Shown here one piece after another: positions 41,388 through 48,594 of a DNA stretch of 48,734 nt (its first letter is position 1; every line of letters starts with the position of its first letter). The DNA is from Paludibacteraceae bacterium. GTDB lineage: Bacteria; Bacteroidota; Bacteroidia; Bacteroidales; Paludibacteraceae. Under the pieces are notes generated by a model that saw nothing but the letters and a program-made list of their open reading frames with translations, had not been told where the DNA came from and did not search any database. The translations under genes and the position numbers were made by a program. Where the stretch lies: NCBI GenBank assembly GCA_017625155.1, contig JAGALP010000007.1, positions 1 to 48,734 on the forward strand, read 5' to 3'.

Positions 41388-41813
41388 TCAGAAGGGAAGG
41401 TCTTCGCTCTTGTCCTGCGGTGCATCGGCTGGCGGTACGGGAGCCTCGCCCTCTGCCTTGGCTGCCTTGCGTGCCTTTGTTGCAGGTGTGTCGGTTGCAT
41501 CCTTCTTCCCTGCATTGACAAAGGCGATGGAGTCAGCTATGATGCTATGCTGTATGTGGTTCTCTCCGTTGCGGTCTGTCCAAATGGAAGAAGTCAGTGT
41601 GCCTTCCACAAGCACCATACGACCCTTGGTGAGGTATTCAGCCAAACGGATATGGTTCTCCTTGCTGCTCTTCACCCTTACCCAAGTGGTGATTTGCTTG
41701 CCCTTACTGTAGTCGTCCACTGCGATGTCAACAGCCATGAATGTTCCGTGTGTACCTGTGATGACGCGGCAATCCTTTGCTCCGATGCGTCCGATAGTGT
41801 GAGTGTAAATCAT
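41388..41813 (-). CDS. ssb: Single-stranded DNA-binding protein
   Basis: 141 residues. N-terminal OB fold with 'GRIGAKDCRVITGTHGTFMA', 'ITTWVRVKSSKENHIRLAEY', 'LTKGRMVLVEGTLTSSIWTD', then an Ala/Pro-rich linker and the acidic tip ending DLPF, the canonical SSB partner-binding tail. It coats single-stranded DNA during transfer or replication and can recruit host factors. Located just upstream of parA with repeat cluster 3 between. Confidence 0.9.
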   Translation of the reverse strand: MIYTHTIGRIGAKDCRVITGTHGTFMAVDIAVDDYSKGKQITTWVRVKSSKENHIRLAEYLTKGRMVLVEGTLTSSIWTDRNGENHIQHSIIADSIAFVNAGKKDATDTPATKARKAAKAEGEAPVPPADAPQDKSEDLPF

Positions 41814-41830
41814 AATGTGAAAATGTTATA

Positions 41831-41867
41831 GTGGCAAGTTGGTTAGACTTGCCGTTACCTTGTTATT
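41831..41867 (-). repeat. 37-bp direct repeat with hairpin, copy 1
   Basis: GTGGCAAGTTGGTTAGACTT... differs from 42236-42272 at one base in 37. The GGCAAG/CTTGCC arms fold into a hairpin. The last bases include the stop codon of the excisionase-like gene. Confidence 0.7.
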
Positions 41868-42223
41868 TAAATGACTTTTCTTGTTGATTGAACATAAGCT
41901 ATTGCTTCATTCATAATTTCTGCTCGTGACCTACTCTTGTTATCTTGCATCCACTCATCAATTTCAGATTTGAGGAACATGATACGTTTCCCCTTCTTAT
42001 GGAATGGTATTTGTTTATTGCTTGTCCAACAATAGATTGTGTGTTCAACTGGATGGGTAGGGAGATACTCACTCAATTCGGAAACACTAAGCCATTCCAA
42101 TCCCTTATCGGGCTGAATTTGAGTCATTAGTGTGGAAAACTTTTCTTCTAAAATCTCCAGCTTGTTTATTACTAATGACAATGCTGATGGCAAGTCATTA
42201 AAACTCAATATTTGCTTTTCCAT
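41867..42223 (-). CDS. Excisionase-like helix-turn-helix protein
   Basis: 118 residues: a coiled-coil N-terminus ('LSLVINKLEILEEKFSTLMT'), then 'LEWLSVSELSEYLPTHPVEH' and 'TIYCWTSNKQIPFHKKGKRI', 'MFLKSEIDEWMQDN', the MerR-like pattern of excisionase/DUF3853-type proteins. Such proteins bend DNA or regulate excision in Bacteroidales elements. It is AT-richer than its neighbours and sits exactly between two copies of a 37-bp repeat, as if inserted as a cassette. Confidence 0.75.
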   Translation of the reverse strand: MEKQILSFNDLPSALSLVINKLEILEEKFSTLMTQIQPDKGLEWLSVSELSEYLPTHPVEHTIYCWTSNKQIPFHKKGKRIMFLKSEIDEWMQDNKSRSRAEIMNEAIAYVQSTRKVI

Positions 42224-42235
42224 ATCAATATATGT

Positions 42236-42272
42236 GTGGCAAGTTGGTTAGGCTTGCCGTTACCTTGTTATT
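42236..42272 (-). repeat. 37-bp direct repeat with hairpin, copy 2
   Basis: Second copy of the repeat at 41831-41867 (36 of 37 identical). Its right end includes the stop codon of the 42271 gene, so it lies at the same place relative to a stop codon as copy 1. Confidence 0.7.
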
Positions 42273-42501
42273 AATATCCTTTCTTCGTCTGCCTTGTATT
42301 GGCGACAAAAGACTTGTTGCTGCCTGTGAGACTGATAGAGCCGCAATTAACAAACTCTCCGTCGGAATAGACTCTGTACTTCTGTCCGCTTACCTCATGC
42401 TTCTGTTTGATGCGCTCTCGCATCCACTTCTTGGCTGCGGTCAATGAGCAAAAGGTCTCGCTCTCCTTGGTCGTCTCGTCATATACGATGCACTGGGTCA
42501 T
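42271..42501 (-). CDS. Small hypothetical protein
   Basis: 76 residues from the ATG at 42501, which has GGAG seven bases upstream and lies 8 bases after the upstream stop. Pattern 'CIVYDETTKESETFCSLTAA', 'KKWMRERIKQKHEVSGQKYR', 'VYSDGEFVNCGSISLTGSNK'. No family recognised. An alternative ATG at 42522 would overlap the upstream gene. Confidence 0.5.
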   Translation of the reverse strand: MTQCIVYDETTKESETFCSLTAAKKWMRERIKQKHEVSGQKYRVYSDGEFVNCGSISLTGSNKSFVANTRQTKKGY

Positions 42502-42509
42502 ACATGCTC

Positions 42510-43064
42510 CTACTTCATCCATGCACCTATACTCGACGTGACATAGTCCAACTGACCGCCAAATATGTCGCTTGGCTCTATGTCGTATTGTCCATCCCTC
42601 ACTTCCTTGTCCTCTCCAAGAAGCGACAAGTTTCCGTCGGCATCCAAACGTGCTGCGTCTATGACGATGTCACGAGGCTCGTCAAAGAGATAACCTGCCA
42701 CGATGGGCTGCTCTCCCTCGAAATGCACCTCAAAGCCTCCGTCCACCTCCGTGCCGTACTTGCGAAGAGCCGCTTTCAGCTCGTCCTGCTCCCGGTGCTG
42801 CAATGCCTGGAGTTGTCCGTGGATAGTGAGGTCTTGCAGTTCTGCCTCTCGTTTGGTGTGGGTTGCCTCGCCGGTCTTGCAGTCGATGTCATACTTGTGG
42901 TAAACCACTGGGATATGGTCTGCCGATGTGACAAGCCATGTGATGTTGTTCACTGAGAAGCCCTGTCTGGTGAGGAACTCCTCGATGTCTGAGCCGAGAA
43001 GGTGGTCGGCTACGTCAAGATACTCGATGCGTGCGTCAGCATCATGCAGGATGATAATCTTCAT
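42510..43064 (-). CDS. Uncharacterised acidic protein
   Basis: 184 residues from the ATG at 43064 (MKIIILHDADARIEYLDVAD); a start at 43106 would add 14 residues. It is acidic, with 'HLLGSDIEEFLTRQGFSVNN' and 'DIFGGQLDYVTSSIGAW'. Similar proteins are carried by Bacteroidales conjugative elements, but I cannot name the family. It is the first gene leftward of the long non-coding RNA-like region, whose minus-strand side would be its leader. Confidence 0.5.
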   Translation of the reverse strand: MKIIILHDADARIEYLDVADHLLGSDIEEFLTRQGFSVNNITWLVTSADHIPVVYHKYDIDCKTGEATHTKREAELQDLTIHGQLQALQHREQDELKAALRKYGTEVDGGFEVHFEGEQPIVAGYLFDEPRDIVIDAARLDADGNLSLLGEDKEVRDGQYDIEPSDIFGGQLDYVTSSIGAWMK

Positions 43065-43376
43065 TGCCTTTCTATTTTTAGTGATACAAATAAGTTTGTC
43101 GCCCATGTCGCTGGACTTGTTTAACTACGTTGAAGAAACTTACGCTCAGCATAGTGAATAAATTCCCTCTGCGTTCGCTTAACCGTTTCTTTCTCTTCCC
43201 TCCTTTCGAGACCTTTCAGCCTGTGGAGGGATATTTTCTGCTCCCACAAGCCGCAAGAAAAGACATAAAGACAAATTATGTGTGAAGAATACTCTTTTCC
43301 GAGGAAAAGGAAGATTGTTCACAGTCACAAGACCTCAAGCAGAATTTGACGATTGTCTCAGACGCGGCTAACTTTG
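43065..43376. promoter_or_regulatory. Non-coding control region, module 3, with plus-strand promoter
   Basis: The leader box (43187-43230: TCTTCCCTCCTTTCGAGACC, then GGGATATTTTCTGCT) closely matches 39.7 kb. A stem-loop AATACTCTTTTCCGAGGAAA-AGGAAGATT follows at 43288-43316. The plus-strand promoter is nearly ideal: TTTG at 43345-43348, 20-base spacing, TAACTTTG at 43369-43376. It points into the RNA array. Confidence 0.6.
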
Positions 43377-43380
43377 CAGG

Positions 43381-44545
43381 AAATATGCCTACCACTGCGC
43401 TGATTGGAAGAAGATTATTGATATTGGCTGCAAGAGGAATGATGTGTTATATATAAAGAGGTAAGAAGAAAGATTGAAACAGTAAGGGTGGGCAGTGAAG
43501 TGTTTGCAGGTCTGCTGTACCGACATAAAGCGAGTGTGTTGGCTGACCGGGATGCAAGTCATCAAAGCTTCAGCCTTGATAGCTTGTAGCACGGACAGAC
43601 AATTCTCTCGCGTCGGTACTTCGGCATACTGTCAGCTTTGGCTAATAGCAACGTGTTGCCATCAGCCAAGGATGTCTGTATGACGACAGACCATGTAACG
43701 CTTCGCAAAGGCGTGGGGCAAAGCAGTATAATTTAGAAGTAGATAGTAACGTATATCAGGCAAGAAGAGACAGTTGCGCAACGGACAAATCGGGCACTCC
43801 TGTCAGCATGACAAATGTGCCTTGTCCTTGCCGCAGGACACTGAGGCAGATTGGACGTAGCAGACATGTCTGCCACATTCAATATGCCTGAGTGGACAAG
43901 AACTGCCTCTTGTATAGCAGAAGAGAAATTGTAAAACAGTTGATTAGTGGTAAAGGTGGTATGGGTGGGCAGAATGGCATTACACGGACATTGCCGAAGC
44001 CCGATAATGGGACAGCCAGACAGCAATAAAGGCAGTTATCAGAAGTGTCAGTTTCTGATAGTGACATTGTTGGCTGCCTGTCACATGGGATTCGTGCGGT
44101 GTCCGTACAGTAATGCCGTTCTGAAGGTGTGGGGCGAAGCGATACAACGCACTTGGACGAAACCACCGCTTATAACAGAAAATATTTTGCAGTCAAAGAG
44201 AAGAAGAATAGTAAAGCAGGTGTGGGTGGGTAGTGAAGCTGTCGCAAGATTGACGGTCTGAATATCAAGGCGAGTGGATAGCCAGTAAAGGACACAATTA
44301 TCAGAAGCCTCGGCTTCGGCATCTTGTGGCATAGATGGCAGTCCTCTCGCGTTCAGACCTTGGCATACTGTCTTTCTTGGCTAATAGCGACTTTGTCGCC
44401 ATCAGCCGGGAATATCTGTATGCCAACCATCTTGGTGACGTTTCGCAAATGGTGAGGGACGAAGTGGTTAGAATAAAGGAAGACGGCGTTGCCGTTATGG
44501 TTAATAAATGCACATGGTTGTTATTAGAGAAGATTATCACACGCT
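43381..44545 (+). ncRNA. Array of three related structured-RNA-like units
   Basis: No convincing protein gene in about 1.16 kb downstream of the strong plus promoter. Unit A (about 43481-43731), B (about 43955-44150) and C (about 44211-44470) share an entry box (GGGTGGGCAGTGAAG-like), stem-loops in the same order and a 3' box (A GGCGTGGGGCAAAGC, B GGTGTGGGGCGAAGC, C a weaker match). A and C align over about 120 bases and show compensatory changes in one stem: GCAAC/GTTGC in A (43648-43659) and GCGAC/GTCGC in C (44387-44399), both closed by GGCT/AGCC. I do not recognise a named RNA family. Confidence 0.6.
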
Positions 44546-44569
44546 ATAACAGCAGATTGATGTCCCTGA

Positions 44570-44597
44570 GCAAAACAAAAGCGACCCGAAGGTCGCC
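44570..44597 (-). terminator. Terminator of the 44.6-kb ssb gene
   Basis: On the minus strand GCGACC-TTCG-GGTCGC is followed by TTTTGTTTT, a classic rho-independent structure with a UUCG tetraloop, 20 bases past the SSB stop. Confidence 0.9.
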
Positions 44598-44616
44598 TTG
44601 TTATGGAGAGGAAAGG

Positions 44617-45003
44617 CTATTTCTTGCCTTTCTTGGTTGCTGGCTTGGCCGGCTCTTCCGCAGGAGTCTCCTCCTTGTCGGGACACTCGTAGAACTTGGT
44701 TGCAACCATGATGATTCTGGAGTGCTTCACGCCATCCTTGTCTGTCCACTCCTCTGGCTTGAAGAAACCCTCGACGGTGAGCAACGTGCCCTTGGTGAGC
44801 TTGTCGAATGATTCGGTGTGCTCGTTCTTGCGCCATGCCTCCATATTCATGAAAGCCGATACGCGGTTGGTTTCCTCGCCGTTCTTCTCCTGACGGCCTA
44901 CTGCCAATGAGAAGCGTGCTACGCTGGCGTTTGCGAACTGACGGATTTCTGCATCCTTACCTACGAAACCTGAAACTGTGAAGTTGTTCTCGATCTTTTT
45001 CAT
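44617..45003 (-). CDS. ssb: Second single-stranded DNA-binding protein, no acidic DLPF tip
   Basis: 128 residues. OB fold with 'NNFTVSGFVGKDAEIRQFAN', 'VARFSLAVGRQEKNGEETNR', 'FDKLTKGTLLTVEGFFKPEE', 'WTDKDGVKHSRIIMVATKFY'. The tail is Lys/Pro/Glu-rich and ends KKGKK, so the partner-binding acidic tip is absent. It may act as a pure coating protein. Isolated between two long non-coding regions with its own terminator. Confidence 0.85.
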   Translation of the reverse strand: MKKIENNFTVSGFVGKDAEIRQFANASVARFSLAVGRQEKNGEETNRVSAFMNMEAWRKNEHTESFDKLTKGTLLTVEGFFKPEEWTDKDGVKHSRIIMVATKFYECPDKEETPAEEPAKPATKKGKK

Positions 45004-45793
45004 TTTGAATTGAATTTAAAAGTGAAACTTAATTTTTACATGCATTCAAAAGCAGGGATGTGGCACCATGTGGGAAGCACCATGAAAATCGTTCGCAATA
45101 CTCTTTTTGTCGTTGGCGGTAAGGGAGAAAAAGGAAGATTACGCACTATTTTATTGGTCACAGCGATAGCGGCCACACAAGAAGGAGGAAGTCCTTCGCA
45201 GCATCACGCTACCTTTGCATGGTAAAAATAAGTGGCTTTCAAATAGCTCAATTCAGAAAAAGACGGGGCCAAACAATGGAACAAAGGTTGTAAGCAAGGA
45301 GGCAATCCGTATGCAACAGACAGGGGCACTGCTATGGCTGTATGCCTGGAGAAACGAAGCGGGAAATCCGACCTTACAGCTGTATCATCAGAAGAGTGAG
45401 GAGCATGAACACTGATGCACGATGAACGACAAGCCTAAGGGTCAGCTTAGCAATAGAGGCATCAAGCCAAAAGAGGACAGACATCAGAGGATTGGCGATA
45501 GCACTGTCATCATGCTAAGACCAAGTTCTGTGTCCGACAAGGAAGAGTCGCAAAAGACAGACGAGTAAAACCAAAAGGCGAAATGACCATTCCTATAACA
45601 AGGTACAGAGACGCTTAAAACGGCGAAGGGACTTTGGCGACGTATCGCTATACAGGTGTCGAAGCATCGCTTCTATAACAGGACTGGAGCAAGTGAGCAA
45701 ACCGCACAACTTGCTCCCAAGGTATTTCAGTTACAACAGCCATAACCTCATTGGAGGATTGTCCTAAAAGAGTTTTTGCAGTCAAAGGAAGAA
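45004..45793 (+). ncRNA. Non-coding region, module 4, with plus-strand RNA candidate
   Basis: No gene I trust in 790 bases. The stem-loop module recurs (AATACTCTTTTT ... GAGAAAAAGGAAGATT, 45097-45140). A -7 box TACCTTTG stands at 45210-45217. The downstream 570 bases contain several short hairpins, AGGGTCAGCTTA (also at about 47064) and, near the end, the conserved TTTGCAGTCAAAG (45775-45787). A short reading frame at 45215-45415 has no start context and looks accidental. Confidence 0.4.
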
Positions 45794-45825
45794 AGAGTCT
45801 GCAAGCCACATAGCCAACAGACTCT
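45794..45825. terminator. Stem-loop AGAGTCTG/CAGACTCT
   Basis: A perfect 8-bp stem with a 16-base loop lies between the RNA-like region and the convergent minus-strand gene at 45833; probably ends one or both transcripts. Confidence 0.6.
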
Positions 45826-45832
45826 CTCCTGA

Positions 45833-46015
45833 TTATTCACAGATGACAACATCATCCTTGTACTCCGTCACTTCCTTGCCGTTGATGAGCTGGACAATGA
45901 CCTCACAACCCAAGTCCTCGACAATCGTTCCCTCTGTCTGACCTCTTCGGGGATAAAGCAAGGTGCAGAAACACCCTACAACGCCGTCCAACTGCTCCAT
46001 GTCTATCGTTGCCAT
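45833..46015 (-). CDS. Small hypothetical protein (60 aa)
   Basis: 60 residues, beta-rich: 'FCTLLYPRRGQTEGTIVEDL', 'GCEVIVQLINGKEVTEYKDD'. The pattern resembles short SH3-like or DUF4314-style proteins, but the match is weak. Starts 15 bases after the upstream gene's stop; the two are one operon. Confidence 0.5.
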   Translation of the reverse strand: MATIDMEQLDGVVGCFCTLLYPRRGQTEGTIVEDLGCEVIVQLINGKEVTEYKDDVVICE

Positions 46016-46030
46016 ATCCGTTCCTCCTTG

Positions 46031-46615
46031 TTAGCCGAATGTGATTGGATTGATGCAGAAATTCGTGTCCTCAGCCTCATACTCGTATTCATTGATGAAG
46101 TCAATCATCTTCTGTTCGCTTCTTCCGTCCTGTGAGACACCAGTCTTCTCACACCACAACTTGATAGCATCACCAAAGGTGGAGTAAGCACCCTCACAAT
46201 CCTCAAAGAGTTCTCCGTATGCAGTGACGTAGCACTCTTCGGGGAAGAAGTCGTTCTCATCGTGCGTATAGAAGATGTCGCAACCTGGCTCAACCTCTCG
46301 CCAACTGATTGAAAGTTCATCGCCAAGTGCCTTGTTCACCTCCTCAAAGAACAAGTCGCATGAAGACCAAGCACTTTCGGTGTCAAAGGACAAGAGGGCA
46401 TAATCGTCTTCCACGTTCTCCTCATACTCTGCCCAATAGATGTGTCCTCTCACCGAGATGCCTTTCTTCTCGTAGTCAATGCCATAGTGTTCTGCCAAGA
46501 GATACAGATACACATTATTACTGTTCACCTCCAACTCTTGGAGTGTGTTCCAAAGGTCTGCCACGGCTTTGCGTGAGCCTGTCACCTTGTACTGAGTGTC
46601 GCAAATGTTAGCCAT
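46031..46615 (-). CDS. Api92/YubB-like protein of unknown function
   Basis: 194 residues, very acidic. It starts 'MANICDTQYKVTGSRKAVAD', a pattern of the YubB/Api92 ferredoxin-like proteins found on plasmids and phages; then 'VYLYLLAEHYGIDYEKKGIS', 'FDTESAWSSCDLFFEEVNKA' and 'ISWREVEPGCDIFYTHDEND'. Function unknown. The leader carries the GGGAAGAAAA box (about 20 bases before the start) shared with genes at 25139 and 39675. Confidence 0.6.
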   Translation of the reverse strand: MANICDTQYKVTGSRKAVADLWNTLQELEVNSNNVYLYLLAEHYGIDYEKKGISVRGHIYWAEYEENVEDDYALLSFDTESAWSSCDLFFEEVNKALGDELSISWREVEPGCDIFYTHDENDFFPEECYVTAYGELFEDCEGAYSTFGDAIKLWCEKTGVSQDGRSEQKMIDFINEYEYEAEDTNFCINPITFG

Positions 46616-47440
46616 AAGATAAAATTTTTATTTTCTTCCCTTATGTAGAACCAACTACCATCGGGATTGATTAAAGAATTATGTTGCCCCAAAAGGTGTT
46701 ATGGCTCATCAATGCAAGGTTTTGCCGTCAAATACTACCTCTGCCACAATCAGAGCGTGGAGATTTCACGGACAAACCACAGGCACCGACCTTGCAGGAT
46801 GAACGCCATGACAGGTACCTTTGCAACACAATTCTTATCAAAGCCCGATGGGGTGGTACATGGCAGACTGCATGGTACAGCAGTGTGAAGTGACGTTATA
46901 GGTGGAGATAAGGCTATAAGAGGTTTTTGCAGTCAAAGGAGAAAAGAGTCCACAAAGTGCAGTATCTACAGGACAAAAACACTTTAGTTTACCTTGGTTA
47001 GCTCTTATATATATGCTAACCTAAAGTAAACTGTATATATGTCCGTCTAAAACCCGAAAACCGTACGGGTCAGCTTACGTCAGAAACAGAAGTATAGAAC
47101 CATAGAAGTGGTTCAAGAAGTCTTTCTTCCTTTGACTGCAAAATATTATCTTTGCACGAATCATAATTGCCCTGTAGGATTTAATATAATTTAACACTCT
47201 TTGTTGAATGCAAGGAAGAACAGCTTCAATATGCTGAATATCAGTAGTATAACATTGTGTTAACCCTTAATCTGTAGAAAAGGATGTTATCATACAAAGT
47301 AATGTCCATTTGTACTTTTTCTATATGGTTTTATACTTACATTTGCATATCATTTGTATCTTGATAACAGTAACTAACTGATTATCAATATACTTTATAT
47401 TTGAGGAAGTGAAGTAATAGCAAAACAATAAGCGAAATAG
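46616..47440. ncRNA. Long non-coding region, module 5
   Basis: No gene in about 820 bases. It contains the leader box, a stem-loop module AAATACTACCTCTGC...CAGAGCGTGGAGATT (46730-46759), a -7 box TACCTTTG (46816-46823) with CTTG 21 bases upstream, TTTGCAGTCAAAG at 46926-46938 and its inverse at 47130-47142, an AT-rich dyad at 46986-47032, and another -7 box TATCTTTG at 47147-47154. The last 280 bases are AT-rich and featureless. Confidence 0.45.
46986..47032. repeat. AT-centred dyad AGTTTAC..GGTTAGC / GCTAACC..GTAAACT
   Basis: Two inverted arms (46986-47002 and 47015-47032) each made of two heptamers, around a TCTTATATATAT centre. This could be a replication or recombination site; no protein gene is adjacent. 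Confidence 0.5.
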
Positions 47441-47483
47441 AAATCCCGTATAACTCTGAGCAGTTATACGGGATTTTCTTTTT
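47441..47483. terminator. Strong terminator
   Basis: AAATCCCGTATAACT and AGTTATACGGGATTT, a 15-bp perfect stem followed by TCTTTTT; near the 3' end of the rhuM pseudogene and the end of the non-coding region. Confidence 0.9.
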
Positions 47484-47553
47484 ATGGAGCTTTATGGTTT
47501 GTTATTGGTTAGATATTTTTTTATTACCTCATCTGACCATTTGTCCGAATGTT

Positions 47554-48553
47554 TCACCCCAACAATTTTCTGATATGCTTATCAAAACCAGAATCAATAA
47601 TTTGAGTGCGATTGAATATATCATACTCCTGTTCTGCTTTTGCCTTTGCTTGGGCAGCAGAAATATGGCCCTTGTCAGGGAGTATTTGATAGCGACGAAA
47701 GGTAAGAAACTCGTTTACGCTATCTGAGAACTGTTTCATATTGGAAGTATTCTCTCGTTCTATAAGGTCTTCTATATAATCGAAATATCCAGTCACCGCA
47801 CGTTCTAATTGACGTATCTCCTTTTCCTGTAGATAATTTTTAGCAACAGTTACATCAGACTTCAATATCCGACCATTAGGAGAGTTCTTCCACGTGGTAA
47901 GTCCCATATGTTCTTTTGTATGTTCAGCCTTATGATATATGATTTCAGCAGCAGTCTGCCCCATAATAGTGGAAACGATTTTGAATCATCGCATAGAAGT
48001 CATGAGTTGTTGGGGAATTTTTGTCATAATCGATACTGCACTCAGCATATATATCCGTTATTTGCTGCCATATACGACGCTCACTCGCACGGATGGAACG
48101 TATCCTTTCAAGCAATTCACGGAAATAATCAACTCCGAAAGATGTTTTACCTTGCTTCAGACGTTCATCATCAAGAACGAACCCTTTCTTTATAAACTCT
48201 TTAAGAATTTTCGTAGCCCAAATACGGAAGTGTGTAGCTTTTGACGAATTTACACGATAACCAACAGAGATGATAGCATCCAGAGAATAGAATCTAGTCT
48301 CTTTTTGTTGAGTTTTACCCTCGATAGCTCCATGCTGAGTGGTTATTTCCATTTTGGAAACAACCACTATTTCGTTGAGTTCACCTTCCTCAAATATATT
48401 CTTCAAGTGCTTACTGATAGCTGGTACACCCACATCAAAAAGTTGTGCCATAGCCTTTTATGTACACCAAAGCGTTTCATCTTTGATGATTACTTGTACC
48501 TTTCCATCTTCGTTTGGAAGATTATATAATATAAATTGAATTTCTTGCGACAT
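47554..48553 (-). pseudogene. rhuM-family gene, inactivated by a stop codon and a frameshift
   Basis: Starting at the ATG 48553 the minus strand reads MSQEIQFILYNLPNEDGKVQ, then 'DETLWCT' and a TAA where RhuM proteins have Gln (CAA), then 'KAMAQLFDVGVPAISKHLKN' in the same frame. At about 47955 a second lesion changes frame between 'DFYAMIQNRFHY' and 'MGQTAAEIIYHKAEHTKEHM'. The remainder ends normally. RhuM proteins are a widespread family of unclear function, often in genomic islands and near restriction loci. Two independent lesions make it dead. The right IS begins 41 bases upstream of the start. Confidence 0.85.
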
Positions 48554-48594
48554 ATATTATCTATTACTTAACTTTTCTATATAAAATTGTTATA

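Noticed and set aside
43733-44332. Several 80-100 codon frames on both strands in the RNA array
   Set aside because: No start context, no family resemblance, stops at different places in the three repeated units, and the units vary by compensatory rather than codon-like changes.
43381-44545. Group II intron or retron
   Set aside because: No reverse transcriptase in the window and no domain V-like hairpin; the tandem units do not fit either.
45215-45415. 66-codon plus-strand frame
   Set aside because: Begins inside the -7 box region, has no leader, and shows no recognisable pattern.
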